A stretch of 64,000 nucleotides of DNA from Lepidurus packardi (taxonomy: Eukaryota > Arthropoda > Branchiopoda > Notostraca > Triopsidae), in NCBI GenBank assembly GCA_023053545.1, contig JAKZAN010000006.1, positions 11,663,412-11,727,411 of the forward strand, written 5' to 3'. The translations under genes and the position numbers were made by a program. Positions 37,359-48,502 of this stretch are shown here, piece after piece. How positions within the stretch are numbered: the stretch's first letter is position 1; each line of letters opens with the position of its first letter. The notes beneath the pieces were generated by a model. That model was not told where the DNA came from. It saw only the letters and a list, made by a program, of their open reading frames with translations, and ran no database searches.

Positions 37359-38216
37359 TAGCGCGTTCCACTTTCTCCACTGGTGCAATATTTTTTGCAC
37401 TCAGTGTATATTATCGCGTTCCACTTCGACATCCTTGCCAGTGCAACTGCACGGATCGCGTTCCACTGACAGGATGCGCACTGGAAAGTGCAAAACAATG
37501 GAACATTTCCGGCACTGACGTTTTTGTCAGTGCTGCGGTTTCAATGCACTTTCGTTTTGGCGCGAATGTGAATGCTTCCTACAAACAGAAGCTACTTCTT
37601 GTGGTTTTATTATATTAACGAGTCGTCCAGCTCCAGCAGCGACGACGAATTTGAGGAGCAATGTGCTCTTTTACTTGATTCAAGTAATAACCCCGTTCCC
37701 AAACTACGGCATAAGGTGTCTGTGGTACACTTATATTCAGACGATGAGGTATGTTGTTAAATGAACATTATTTTGTCACTATCAACACCTAGTTTCGGAA
37801 TCGCCCCTTTTCCGTTGGTAGAAGCAGGAGTACTATCTTCCTCTGCTTAAATTAAACCGATACTTACGAGTCGTTCCATCGTAAGTTATTGGTCTAATTG
37901 TCCTAAAAACACAATATGTCGAAGATAATTCGAAAACTTCTAACTTGAGTAAAACGTTTACCATCACTGAGAACTGTGCATAAAAAATAATGCATCGTTC
38001 ATGGCAATTTGCCCGGTTTCCAATGTAACAAAATCTCGAAGACAAAAGTTAGACGCGTCCATGCTTGAAACGGTATAAACAACAGTTGCACTGAGTTCTC
38101 CGTGAGTGTTTCACTGGGAAACGCACTAGGGTATAGTCATGACGTCAGTCCAGTTTCGCGGGCAGAAACTCTGGTTGTACTAACCAAAACTCAGTGCAGC
38201 AAGTGGAACGCTCTAC
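37359..38216. mobile_element. Possible PIF/Harbinger-like DNA transposon remnant
   Basis: The left end has TAGCGCGTTCCACTT. The right end, read in reverse, has TAGAGCGTTCCACTTG, so the two form an imperfect inverted pair about 860 bp apart. Near the left end GCGTTCCACTT recurs three times. Between them a frame at 37572-37760 encodes a Ser/Asp-rich stretch (ESSSSSSDDEFEEQ). That stretch resembles the N-terminus of some Harbinger proteins, but no transposase core was found. Family assignment is inference. Confidence 0.45.
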
Positions 38217-38220
38217 AACT

Positions 38221-38671
38221 GAGCCGCGTTCGTTTTGCACTTTCGACTTAAACTTAGACTAGCCAGACTTCCTTGTCTTAGCCTAAACTTTGAAAGTTTA
38301 CAGAAGTCGACTTGGAAAGTCTTGAGTCAAAACGAACGCTTATAAGCAAACGTTTACAATTGCTCCATGCATGGGGTGGTGCTTGTAGATAATAAACAAA
38401 AACAATATTTATAATTGTTCGATATCGACAAAGGAGATAATAAACAAGGGGTGGGATTAAGTTTAAGTCTGGCACAAGAGTACTCGCTATAGGCTTGCCT
38501 GACTTGAGACCAAAAGTAAAAGTCGACTTTTATAGTCTAAGTCGACTAGCTAAAGAAAACGTTTATAAGTCCGAAGTCTATGGCGGTCTACCTATCTCGA
38601 GCGCTTATAAGTGCAAAGTCTTGGGTAGACGTTTAAGTTGGCTTAAACTTTGATTAAAAAGAACGCGGCTC
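38221..38671 (+). mobile_element. MITE copy A with 10-bp inverted ends
   Basis: It starts GAGCCGCGTT and ends AACGCGGCTC (451 bp). The interior has many short AAGTCGACTT and CTTATAAGCG-like palindromes and no coding frame. The same unit occurs in reverse orientation immediately to the right (38705-39050). Confidence 0.75.
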
Positions 38672-38704
38672 TAATTTCAGACATTGTTCATTCGCTTCAA
38701 ACAT

Positions 38705-39050
38705 GAGTCGCGTTCGTTTTGACGAAGTTTAAGCCGACTTAAAAGTCTAGCAGATACTTTGCGGTTCAAGGGTTCGAGATAAGTAGACTTCAGGCTTATA
38801 TTTTGGTCTCGAAGTCAGGCAAGTCTATAGCGAGTACGCTTGTGCCCTGACTTAAACTTAACCTCGCCTCTTGTTTATTTATCTCCTTTTTCGATATCGA
38901 ACAACTCATATTGTTTTTATTTATTTCTATAAGCACCCCATGGGTGGAGCAATTGTAAACTCATGCTAATAAGCATTCGTTTTGGACTCAAGACTTTCCA
39001 AGTCGACTTCCGTAAACTTTAAAATTTAGGCTACAGGGAACGCTTATAAG
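38705..39050 (-). mobile_element. MITE copy B, inverted and truncated
   Basis: It begins GAGTCGCGTTCGTTTTGACG, and read on the minus strand it follows copy A closely over about 340 bp. Shared features are the CTATAGCGAGTACGCT-like segment, the GATATCGA palindrome and AAGTCGACTTGGAAAG. It lacks the outer 65 or so bases of copy A. Only 33 bases separate the two copies, which therefore form a large imperfect foldback. Confidence 0.75.
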
Positions 39051-39110
39051 CGTAAGTCGAGGAAATTTGTCAATTCGAAGTTCAAATCGCTAGGGAGCGA
39101 ATTCGGTCTG

Positions 39111-39253
39111 CCAAATTCGCTCCCTCCTAGCGGCAAGAATGGTCGAAATCCACCATTTTACGTACGTTTTCTACAAGGCACTTTCCTTACTACGTAGAAA
39201 ATGTACGTAAAATGGTAGATTCCGCCTATTCTTGCGCTAGGGAGCGAATTTGG
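39111..39253. mobile_element. 143-bp foldback element
   Basis: The terminal CCAAATTCGCTCCCT is perfectly inverted at the other end (AGGGAGCGAATTTGG). The inverted arms continue with small changes for about 60 bases (including CCATTTTACGTAC) around a loop of about 20 bases. A third copy of the end sequence, CTAGGGAGCGAATTCGG, lies just left at 39090-39106. There is no coding capacity. Confidence 0.8.
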
Positions 39254-39553
39254 TAAAGACTATGGAGTTTTTATTTTTTCTGGTTGTCCCGTAAGGGGGA
39301 ACCTTACCCTTACCTGTTTGTAACTGCCATCTTTTGACAAAATGTTCAGCTACTGCACTGCATGGTTGCCATGGGCTTTATAATAAAATAGTCAAGTCCA
39401 AGTTTAAAAAGCGCGCCTTACTGGATACATTTCCTAGTTCAAAAGTTCTAGCTCGCTGCTCAGTTTTTTGAATAGCACTCATATGGTTGATTTTTGGCGC
39501 CAGTTAGTGAAAAAGCTTACTTGTCTTATGTGGTCGTTTTCGAGTTTTTAAAA

Positions 39554-42500
39554 ATGAAGAAAAAGAAAAGTTCCAACACCCTGACGTCTAAAAAGGTATA
39601 CAACAATCCTAGCACTTGTTCAAGCCTTTGATGTAGTTATCTTAATGCTATTTATTGCCAATTTTAGGTTGTGATAGACGCGAGTCAGACAAAAATTTCA
39701 AGTTTTTTTGGCAGCGCCAACAATGCGAACGCTAATAAAGCTCGAAATATCTGCCCTAGCAGTAGTCAAGTACAAATGTCTCAGGAAACTAGCCCAAGCA
39801 GTAGTCAAGTACAAATGTCTCGGGAAACTAGCCCAAGCAAACCTACATGTACAAGTAATTTTGACGCTTTGTACCCTGACGTATTTTTGAAATTTGTTGT
39901 CTAAAGTTTTGTTTTGTAAATAGAAGCAGAATCTCCGATCCTGCAACCCAAATCCCCTAACGTTCTTAACCATTCTTATTCTTCTCCTTGTACTACCTTC
40001 AATGCATCCAGCGTAATTCCTCCTACGCCCGAATTTCCCAAGAAAACGACCTCTGTTACCTATATTCCTCCAAGTCCGGACGTTCCAGTCCAACTTGACG
40101 AGTCCACCAATAGTACAACATGGATTCCCCCTACTCCTCACCCACAAAAGTCACCGACCAACAAGAAAATCTTAACAAAGATAAGAACGGCTTCCTCCAA
40201 GTCGTCTCCGTGCCTCAGTGGTACTTCTGCCAAAGTCAGACCTGCCAGTTTACCCAGGTGCAAACGAAGCTTAATCGCCCCGGATTCTACAGGCTTATCC
40301 CCTGATAAAAAGAAGGTTGCTGTCCCCAAAATTGAGGAAACGGTCATCCTAGAAGATAGTTGTGACAAGATTCTTGCAGACATCGACCTATCCAACTGTA
40401 TTAGCAAACGTTTATGCTTCACCGACCTCCTCGACACTCCAAAACCTCCTAAAAGCCCAGAGAAAATGTCAGTTTCGGACTACTTGGAGTTGGGAAGGCA
40501 TGTAGTGGAGCGGGTCGACCATTTCTCCCATGACGAAATTGTTCTGCATTTGGCCAACAAGAAAATTTGTCGCCTGCGGAATATGTGGTAAATTGTACTC
40601 TCCATTCGTCTTAATGCGAAGAAAAAATTACTAATGATTTACAAATAATGTATATAGGCTCCATAGTACAGTCAAGGCAGGAGATGTGATAAATATTCAA
40701 GGAAATTGGGTCGAAAATGAGTGCATTGTGGACCATGAGCAAGGCTTGTTGGTTATCCAGCCTGATATTCTGATTTCGGGAACGTCGGTCGTGTCTTCCA
40801 TCTTCTGCATGAGGAAAGCTGTATTGGCCGAGCGTGTAAAACGTCCGTTTACGAATAAAGCCATGTTAGTTGGTACTATGGTTCACGAAATGTTACAAAA
40901 AGTATTCTGACTTAAAATATCTACGTTAATTTTCGCTAATTTTCTATTTCGTAGAGTATGCAAAAACCAGAGGAATCTGGCCGTATCCAGGCGATGATTG
41001 ATGAACTTTTGGGTCAAAGTGCCAATTTGCAAGAGCTCTATGCCTTGAATTTAAGCGAGATGGAGATGCGGCGAGATTTGGAGAGTTACGTTCCTCAAAT
41101 TCGCTATATTATCGACAAGTACTTGTTTGGAAAGAATGTATCCTTACCGGAGCCTGTGCCTTGTACTCAGAGTATGGCGAGAAAGCCTCCCAAGCCTGTG
41201 GTGTGGCCAGGAAAGATTTGCCAAGTACGAGATATCGAAGAAAACGTCTGGTCCCCGCGTTTAGGCATCAAAGGCAAAATTGACTTGACTGTCGAAGTAG
41301 CCGTACATAGTCGCGCTCGAAAAGTAAGCTATATGGACAGTATGTGAGTCCTTGGATTGTTTTGAACTGGACCGGTTGTATGTTTGGGAGAGATTTATTA
41401 TTGAATCTTATCAGATCGTGCCTTTTGAGCTGAAGACGGGAAGAAGCTCATTTTCGGCTGAACATCGAGGCCAGTTGACGCTGTACTCCATGATGCTATC
41501 AGAGCGCCATCCGGACCCTGAAGGAGGACTGTTGTTGTACCTCAAGTACATTTTCTTTTTCAAATCTCTTAAATTTGTTAAGTTTAGGGAAATCCTATTC
41601 ATTTTTCAGTAATTTTCTTGGTAAAGAGAAAAATTTCTTCGTAAACATATTTTTGATAGCTTCTTTGTAAATGAAACCTTTATTTGCTGGTTACTGTTCC
41701 AGAGATTGTGCCATGAATGACGTGCCAGCGGGGACCAAAGAGAAGAGTCAGTTAATTCAACTGCGAAATGAAATGGTGCTCAACATCTTGGCCCGGCCTT
41801 TCGAGAAGGAAGGAATTTTAAGTGAAGCTCCGTTGCCTCTACCAATTGACCGTGCTAGTGCATGCGAAAAATGCGATTACGTAACTGTTTGCTCGCTCTA
41901 TCAGCAGTAAGTAGTTGATCCAGGAGTGTGTTTCATTTCAGTTCATATTTAATTCTGTAATGTTTATTACAGGGCTAATTCAGCAATTCCTGAAGCTCCA
42001 CATGACATGGCCACGTTAGTGCCTCGAGCTTTGGCTCATTTAGCATCCGCTCACATCGATTTCTATCGACATTGGAGTCTACTAATGCGACTAGAAAACA
42101 TAGAGATCCTCAAAAAAAACAAAACTAAAGATTTGTGGTCCAAAACTCCCCAAGAACGCGAAAACATGGGTAGTTGCTTGACAGATTGTGTTATTAGCCT
42201 TACTGTCCCTGTTGGAGACCAATGGGAAGTCAGTTTTGTCCGTCCGAACGCTCTTTTTAACCTAGCTTCTATTCACTGTCACGAAAATGTGCTTATTAGT
42301 TGCCAGAAATGGATTGCGATCGCCACAGGTCATGTGATACACATTGACGCTACCACGATCACTGTTTTGGCTGACAAGTAAACGATTTTGATTTAATATT
42401 ATAAAATAACTTAATTTTTTATATTTTATTCGTATTTTTTTTTATATTTTAAACCAACAATAGACGCAAGCCTACGTTGGGATTAAATTATGTAAAAAAA

Positions 42501-45500
42501 TCTTATTATGTTTATTGTTTTTTTATTATATCTATTATTTAGTTTTTTATAATTTATTTTTATGTTTATTTTTATATTTTATGAATTAATTTGTATTAAA
42601 TACTAAAATTAAACACATTCTCTAATTAGTTTTACTGGTTGAAGTTTAATTTAACAGTCTAATAATATAACTCTAAGTTAACTTCTAACTGAATAATTAA
42701 TTCAATTTTTGTTAGTTCCAACTTTTAATTGGCATTAAATTGTAGGAACTTGAACCTGTATAAAGGAGAAACGTTTTTTATTGACCGTATGGAATATCAA
42801 GGAGGCATGGCAGGGTTAATGGGCTATTTGTCAGCGTTGATGGAGGATAATCCCAGAGCAGCCAAGCTGCGAGAGCTCATCGTTGACAAGTCCGATAGTA
42901 AACTATCTAAATATGTTGTGTTAAACGTTCTATGTTGCTAGAGTACAACCCGTTTTTAAGCAAGGTCTAAACAAACGTGTAACTATAGAAGGCAAACCCA
43001 TTTTGTCAGCTCTAAATTTGAGTCAACAAAGATCTGTTTTGGTGGCGCTTACGGCCCAAGATTACTGCCTTATACATGGAATGCCAGGCACAGGTAAAGT
43101 TGAGTTCGGCCTTTATCAGATTTCGAATTGTTTAAGCGTTTTTCTGTCATTTTCTTCTTAGGAAAAACGCAAGTGATTGTGGCACTAATTCGCTTAGCTG
43201 TCATGCTGGGACAGTCGGTATTGGTAACCTCTACTACACATTCTGCGGTAGACAATGTATTTTTACGCCTGCTTCCATACGACTTGGCAATGCTTCGTTT
43301 GGGACAAGATTATCGTGTGCATCCTGCTCTGATACCTTTTACGGAAAAAGCTGTCCTGGGCTCTTGCACCAACCTCGATCAACTCAGACGTGTTTATAAC
43401 AGTAAAGTAAGTTCCGAATATTTCTAAAATCACTCTCCGTCATAACTTCATCACAATACCACCTATTTTGTTTTATGTTGTTTGCCTAAATTTCCGTTCT
43501 TTTATCGGTTCAAAAGAATATTTTCTAGAAAGAGAAAAATCTGTACACGTTGTACTTTCAGAAACAAAACAAGCGTAGAAAATTTGCCGGCAATTAGCTA
43601 TCTTATTTCTTTTTTTACTTTCTTACGCGCTAACAAACATCAGCGCCGTCTCTGATTCGCACCAATAAGCGCAATACTTAAGCTTCGCAAACCATAACAA
43701 ACATCAGTGCCATCTATGAATCTTTTGCATCAATAAGCAAAATATTTCTAACTTAAGATTTGACGTATGGCTAGGGAGGATACTTAATGTATTCTACTTT
43801 ATTTTCTATTTCAGGTAGTGATAGGCACAACATGCCTGGGTAGTGGACACGCCCTTTTGCGAAGACGGAACTTTTCCATTTGTATTGTGGACGAAGCCGG
43901 CCAGGCCTTACTACCTTCTACACTCGGGCCTTTGTTCAGAGCTGAGAAGTTCGTTTTAGTGGGCGATCCAATGCAACTGCCTCCAATCGTTCAGTCTGCA
44001 AAAGCCAAGTAAGAAAAAAAGGAGGAAAGAGTTTTCTTTTTGGGTAACGAATTGCGTTTATTTGGATTGCGATGATTTCGGGAGGTTTTCACATGTGAAC
44101 ATTAACAAGAAGGTTTTGGGTGGAAACGAAATGAGGGGTTTGGTTGAATTTTCTTGGGCTTCTGTCACTACCACAAAGGCACATTGTAGCCATATCCTGC
44201 ACCTACACCATAGTTGAAGGGCAAACCATAGTTGTAGGGACTGTAAGCAACGTGTCCGGCCCTGCTAAGGGCGACTTGGCCAGGAATTTGATTGTAATTA
44301 GAAGCTGGGACGTAGGTAGGGACATGGCCAGAGCTTATCCTAACGACAGGGGCCGGGACGTGGGCGGGGCTTACATTAATGACGGGGGCGGGGACGCGGG
44401 CGACCAAAGGACCAGCGTTGCCATCGGTAGGCGCTAAGGAAGAGCGGAAGCCGTTGCCATCAGCGACGTAGTTGTTTTGGATCAATTGGCCATTGGGAGC
44501 AACGTAGGAGTACGAGCCGCGAGTAATGCCGAACGCATCCTTGCTTTCTGCCTTAACGGAGTTGCCGTCGTTGTAGCCGTAACTGTATTGGCCTAGTTCG
44601 TCCTGGGCATGGTACTGGGAGGAAGTCGAGACTGGTACGACGCTGGGAAGAGGAGGGGCACGATGTACAGGCAAGAATGGGTGGGCAGCGGCCACGCCCA
44701 TCAAAGCTAGGAGGCATACCTAAAACATGGCAGAAATTTTTAATTACATTGAATCTGAAAACTTTAACAAATTTTTTTATAGAAAAGTAAAAATGATTGA
44801 TTATAAAATTCTAAGGCTTTTTGAAAAGTTTTGTCGACTTTCAATTTTTTGGGGAGTAGAATATTGAGATTTTTTTCTACTTACGAAGGAGTTCATTGTG
44901 GATTGCTGAATTGAAGCTGTAAGAGCTTGTTGAATGCTTGAGAGCTGGATGAAGTAACTGTGGTAGCGTGAGCGTCTTATATACGAAATTTTCTAAAGAC
45001 TACGCCTTTTCTTAATGCTAGCCCGAAGGAGAGGGCCTCTGTAGCCGGAAGTCTTGGAGCAGTTTCGGATCTTGTGAAGGAGGGGTAGAAAAGAAGGATT
45101 TTTTTGGGGGGTAGGATTGGGTGATGTTTTGTCCTTGGTCCAAAACGCGGACAATGGAGATCGTAAGTGGTGATAGTTGGAACGGCGTGACAGTGACAGT
45201 CATTATACGAGTCGTGAAGTGTATTAGCTGCAGATCCTTGCGGCTGATATATGCTAAATACGAAGTTTGGAAGTGCTAATTTTTTTGTCTTTCAATTCCG
45301 CTAATGAGACCAGGGCAGTTCTCATGGAGTTTGCATCTTATGGATAAGGAACTTGTGTTCGGCTTAGATTTTTTTCAGTTACCTCTTTCTTTAAGTATAC
45401 TTATGATATTGCCATAGCCTAACGTAGGATTCAAGTTTAGCAGATGGAAAGTTTCTTATAATTACGTAACTTCAGAATCATATTAATAGAACTTAGATTA

Positions 45501-48224
45501 GTTAGATTACATTAGTCTTTCATTAAAGTTAGTCTTAGATTAATACTTTACAAAAAAGGGACAATGGAGATCATAAATGGTGATAGTTGATTTTTTAATC
45601 ATGATTTTCTTTTGATTTTTTTTTTTTGCTTACGATCGAGTTTTTTATGGGTTTTCGAAAAGGTATTTTGAAATGTATAAAGTATTTAGCATCTTTAGTG
45701 CGCAATTGATCTGTTATTTCGTGAACGACCACTCGTTATTTGATCAGGATGATATCTGAAAATTGATCGCGTTTTCAAAGTTTTAAGTTGCGAAACAAGT
45801 TCTTAGTTCTCAGAAACATAATAATAGATTTTGACACTCGTCTTTAGATGTTTGTTTAGTTTGTGAGCCTCTAACTTTATATTTTATCCTCTAATCCAGT
45901 GGGAAAAACTTGTTATTTCTGCCTTTTTTATTTAAAATTATTGGTTTAAAAAATTATCCATGTGAACTTCGGCCAAACGTTTCTTGTAGCTTTCGGAGAT
46001 CTTGGGTTTACCAATCTGTCTGCGATCGCAATTGTTTCTTGATATTCCGCTTTTGACAAAATATTAGAAATGCCATTCATAAAAGTAGTTACTATTCACA
46101 TTTGAATTGCAGTTTGGGAAAATCTTCGTCATTTTTGTCCTTTTACGTTATGTTTTAGCGAAAACCTTGCAAAATTATAATTAAATTCGTTAGATACGAC
46201 TAAACTTTATACTTTAATGTAATTTTTGTTGTAATGTCTAACAAGTTTGTTCCGCTTCTTTGTGTTTTTTTAAAGGACATAATTCAATTTTATTATCAAT
46301 TGTTGTCATTATCAGTTGAGGCCTTGCTACGCCTCTCTTGGCATTGGCCCCGTATTCATGCTCGAATTACGAATAATCCACGCAAAAAGCCCATTATATT
46401 TTAACTCATTTTCCCCCCTTGTTTTAGTTTGTAAACGCGTTACATTCCCTTTATTTCGTCACGCACTAAGATCGTGGAAACCTTCGTTTGGGCATCAAAC
46501 CGTACACCAGAGAGACCTTGGGCCTATACGTTTCACGACTGACTTGTTGCGTGGGAAAGAGGGGAAAACACAAAAAAGTCGTGAAGTTGACGTCAGCGAT
46601 GTAGTGCGATATATCGGCAAACCCATATGATCCCTTTTTCGGGGTTAGGAGAGAGAACGGAAGGTTCAAGCAACTTCTCACCTTGATCTTTTACTCTCAC
46701 CTTCACGCCTAAAACTTCTCTTCATTAACATGAAAGCTGCCTCGTCTAGTTGTCACGATTCATAAAATTGCACGTTTGTTTTTGTTCTTGTGTGTAGGAC
46801 GTTGGGTTTGGAAGAGTCGCTTTTTGTCTGTCTGGCGCAGGGAGGCGCGGAAAAGGCCATTCTACCCTTACAAATGCAGTACCGTATGTGCGGACCGATT
46901 ATGGACGTCGCGAATGCGTTGGTTTATGGAGGGAAACTGCAAGCAGGGAATGAAACAGTAAGCGATGCACGACTAAACATCGCTGAAGCACAGGTACATT
47001 TTCTTTTTTTTCTATTAATTTTTATTTGCAAAGATTATATTGCGGTGGTTTGTGGTTTTGGGCAAGTTTTTCCCCGAGTTTCATTTTTACCTCCTCGTAG
47101 GTATTTGCGCAATTTCCTGCATGGGTGAGAAGCGTGTTGCAGCCAGAACAGCCCGTGGTGTGGGTGGATACATCGCAAATTGGAGCCCACCAGGCACGAT
47201 TAGTTAGGCAAGGGGGAACTGTCAACGAATTTGAGCAGAAATTGGTCTATTATTTAGTCCAAGCCTTGGTCAAGGTAAGCTTTCCCTTTTTGCATTCGAA
47301 ATTAGGGCCATCAATGCCGGGGCGATCTGCGTTACTTTTAGAATAGAAATGTTGCGTACCTGCATGCACATACTCGTTAAGCTAACGGTATACTGCAAGT
47401 AGTGGATCTTTTTGTCAAAGACGGCTCTGATTTCAGACCCTAAATCCGGAGAATGCAGCAAAATGTACACGTATGACCAACCTACCTCACTAGAGGTCTG
47501 CACTCAAAGAATGATGGGTGAAGGGAAGAAGCTTATTAAGGCGAAACAGCCACAAATGGCACTGATGTTTGTTATTGTTTTTGGAAAAGCCTTGCATATG
47601 AAATAAAAAATAAATAAGAAACATATAGCTAATTCCCGGCAAGGCGGAAAACAATGGCGAGGAAATGGAAATAAATTTTCAAAGCACGAGATCTGAACCC
47701 GCGATTAAATTTGGAATTAAAACTTGAGCTTTAAATTGTTCTGGCCTTCGCATAGGTGGGTGTCGCTGTGGGTACCATAGGAGTAATAGCGCCATATCAG
47801 TCCCAGGTACAAGGAATTAGAAGAAACTTGGAGAAAATTTGGCCCAATCTGGAAATTAACACCGTCGACCAATATCAAGGCAAAGATAAGGACGTGCTAT
47901 TGTATTCTTGTACGAGAAGTGCGATTTCCAACAATGATACGTGCACAAATAATACGGTACATACGGTAAAAAGAAATAATTTCAGCAAGTTTTAATATTC
48001 GAATTACTTAGAGGGGAGATATTTTGGATGATTTGCGTCGTCTGACTGTGGCCGTTACGCGTGCAAAGCTCAAACTCATCCTTATGGGAAATTCATCCAC
48101 GCTCAAGAGCTACGAACCTTTCGGGAAGCTTCTAAGTATTTTGGAAAGTAGCCAAATGTACAAGCTTTGTACAAATATCGATGACTTTTCAGCAAGCCAA
48201 GTCACGGACGTTTCCTATACATGA
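39554..48224 (+). CDS. DNA2: DNA2 nuclease-helicase
   Basis: Sixteen exons join in phase: 39554-39595, 39668-39854, 39924-40587, 40658-40901, 40955-41323, 41415-41545, 41703-41906, 41973-42377, 42746-42897, 42944-43093, 43162-43406, 43815-44008, 46798-46993, 47101-47274, 47756-47956, 48012-48224, giving 1,256 residues. DNA2 trims long Okazaki flaps and resects breaks. The RecB-like nuclease has [14 protein letters not shown] and the E-x-K motif PFELKTGR. Cysteines SSIFC and [10 protein letters not shown] (about 599-608) bind a 4Fe-4S cluster. The SF1 helicase has Walker A GMPGTGKT (845-852), Walker B VDEAGQ (D957-E958), [16 protein letters not shown] and VAVTRAK. A PIP-box, QTKISSFF (21-28), heads a disordered N-terminal extension. 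The 46-nt intron between exons 9 and 10 is the weakest junction. Intron 12 (2.8 kb) hosts a cuticle gene on the opposite strand. Confidence 0.95.
43620..43770. repeat. Dispersed short repeat (ATGGCACTGATGTTTGTTAT family)
   Basis: Two adjacent minus-orientation copies (near 43630 and 43695) of a motif are seen here. On the other strand the motif reads AGATGGCACTGATGTTTGTT. Plus-orientation copies lie near 16395 and 47550. All are in introns. Type unknown. Confidence 0.55.
44168..44896 (-). CDS. Rebers-Riddiford cuticle protein, nested in DNA2 intron 12
   Basis: Two exons join in phase: 44896-44885 (MNSF) and 44719-44168, giving 187 residues. The split start codes a classic cuticle-protein signal peptide, [16 protein letters not shown], with the intron four codons in, which is the usual pattern in this family. 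The chitin-binding (chitin_bind_4) domain follows: [17 protein letters not shown], then [11 protein letters not shown] and [10 protein letters not shown], closest to the RR-1 form. The C-terminal half is a low-complexity Pro/Val/Ala then Gly/Tyr-rich tail ([15 protein letters not shown] and GVGAGYGYN), typical of flexible cuticle. The product would be secreted by epidermis and bind chitin. A TATA box and transcription start region are visible upstream, so it is likely transcribed independently of DNA2. Confidence 0.95.
44955..44983 (-). promoter_or_regulatory. TATA-box promoter of the cuticle gene
   Basis: On the minus strand TATATAAG (44983-44976) is followed about 20-25 bases later by CACAGTTAC, a fair arthropod initiator. 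The ATG is a further 60 or so bases downstream. Cuticle protein genes usually have such TATA promoters and short leaders. Confidence 0.75.
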
Positions 48225-48502
48225 TATGCTCTCAAGTTTGTGTAATGAATTCTGTAGAACACATGCATTTTTCGATTAAGACAATGAGAAGTTTGTCTGT
48301 TATCGGAGTGGGGTACGAGGGGGCGAAGGTTTCATTCTGGTTTACAAACAGACAAATTTGAACACAGTTCTTTATACGCTATCTCCTGACTAAACTTATC
48401 TGCTTCTAACCTTTTCTGTTTGTTTTGTTTACGAAAAGTTTTCGAAAGGAAACTGACGAAGACTTGGGTCAGTCTGAACTAGTAGGAGTAAACAAACGCA
48501 TC

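Larger units (their letters stand above)
44009..46797. other. DNA2 intron 12
   Basis: The longest intron of the gene at 2.8 kb. Apart from the nested cuticle gene and its promoter (44168-44983), I see only AT-rich sequence from 45.2 to 46.3 kb and no further supported feature. Confidence 0.8.

Noticed and set aside
38740..38790. Possible tRNA T-loop (GGTTCAAGGGTTCGAG)
   Set aside because: No acceptor or anticodon stems could be folded around it, and it belongs to the inverted MITE copy B.
46316..46681. Overlapping frames of ~100 and ~70 codons in DNA2 intron 12
   Set aside because: No recognisable sequence, poor start context, and no partner exons.
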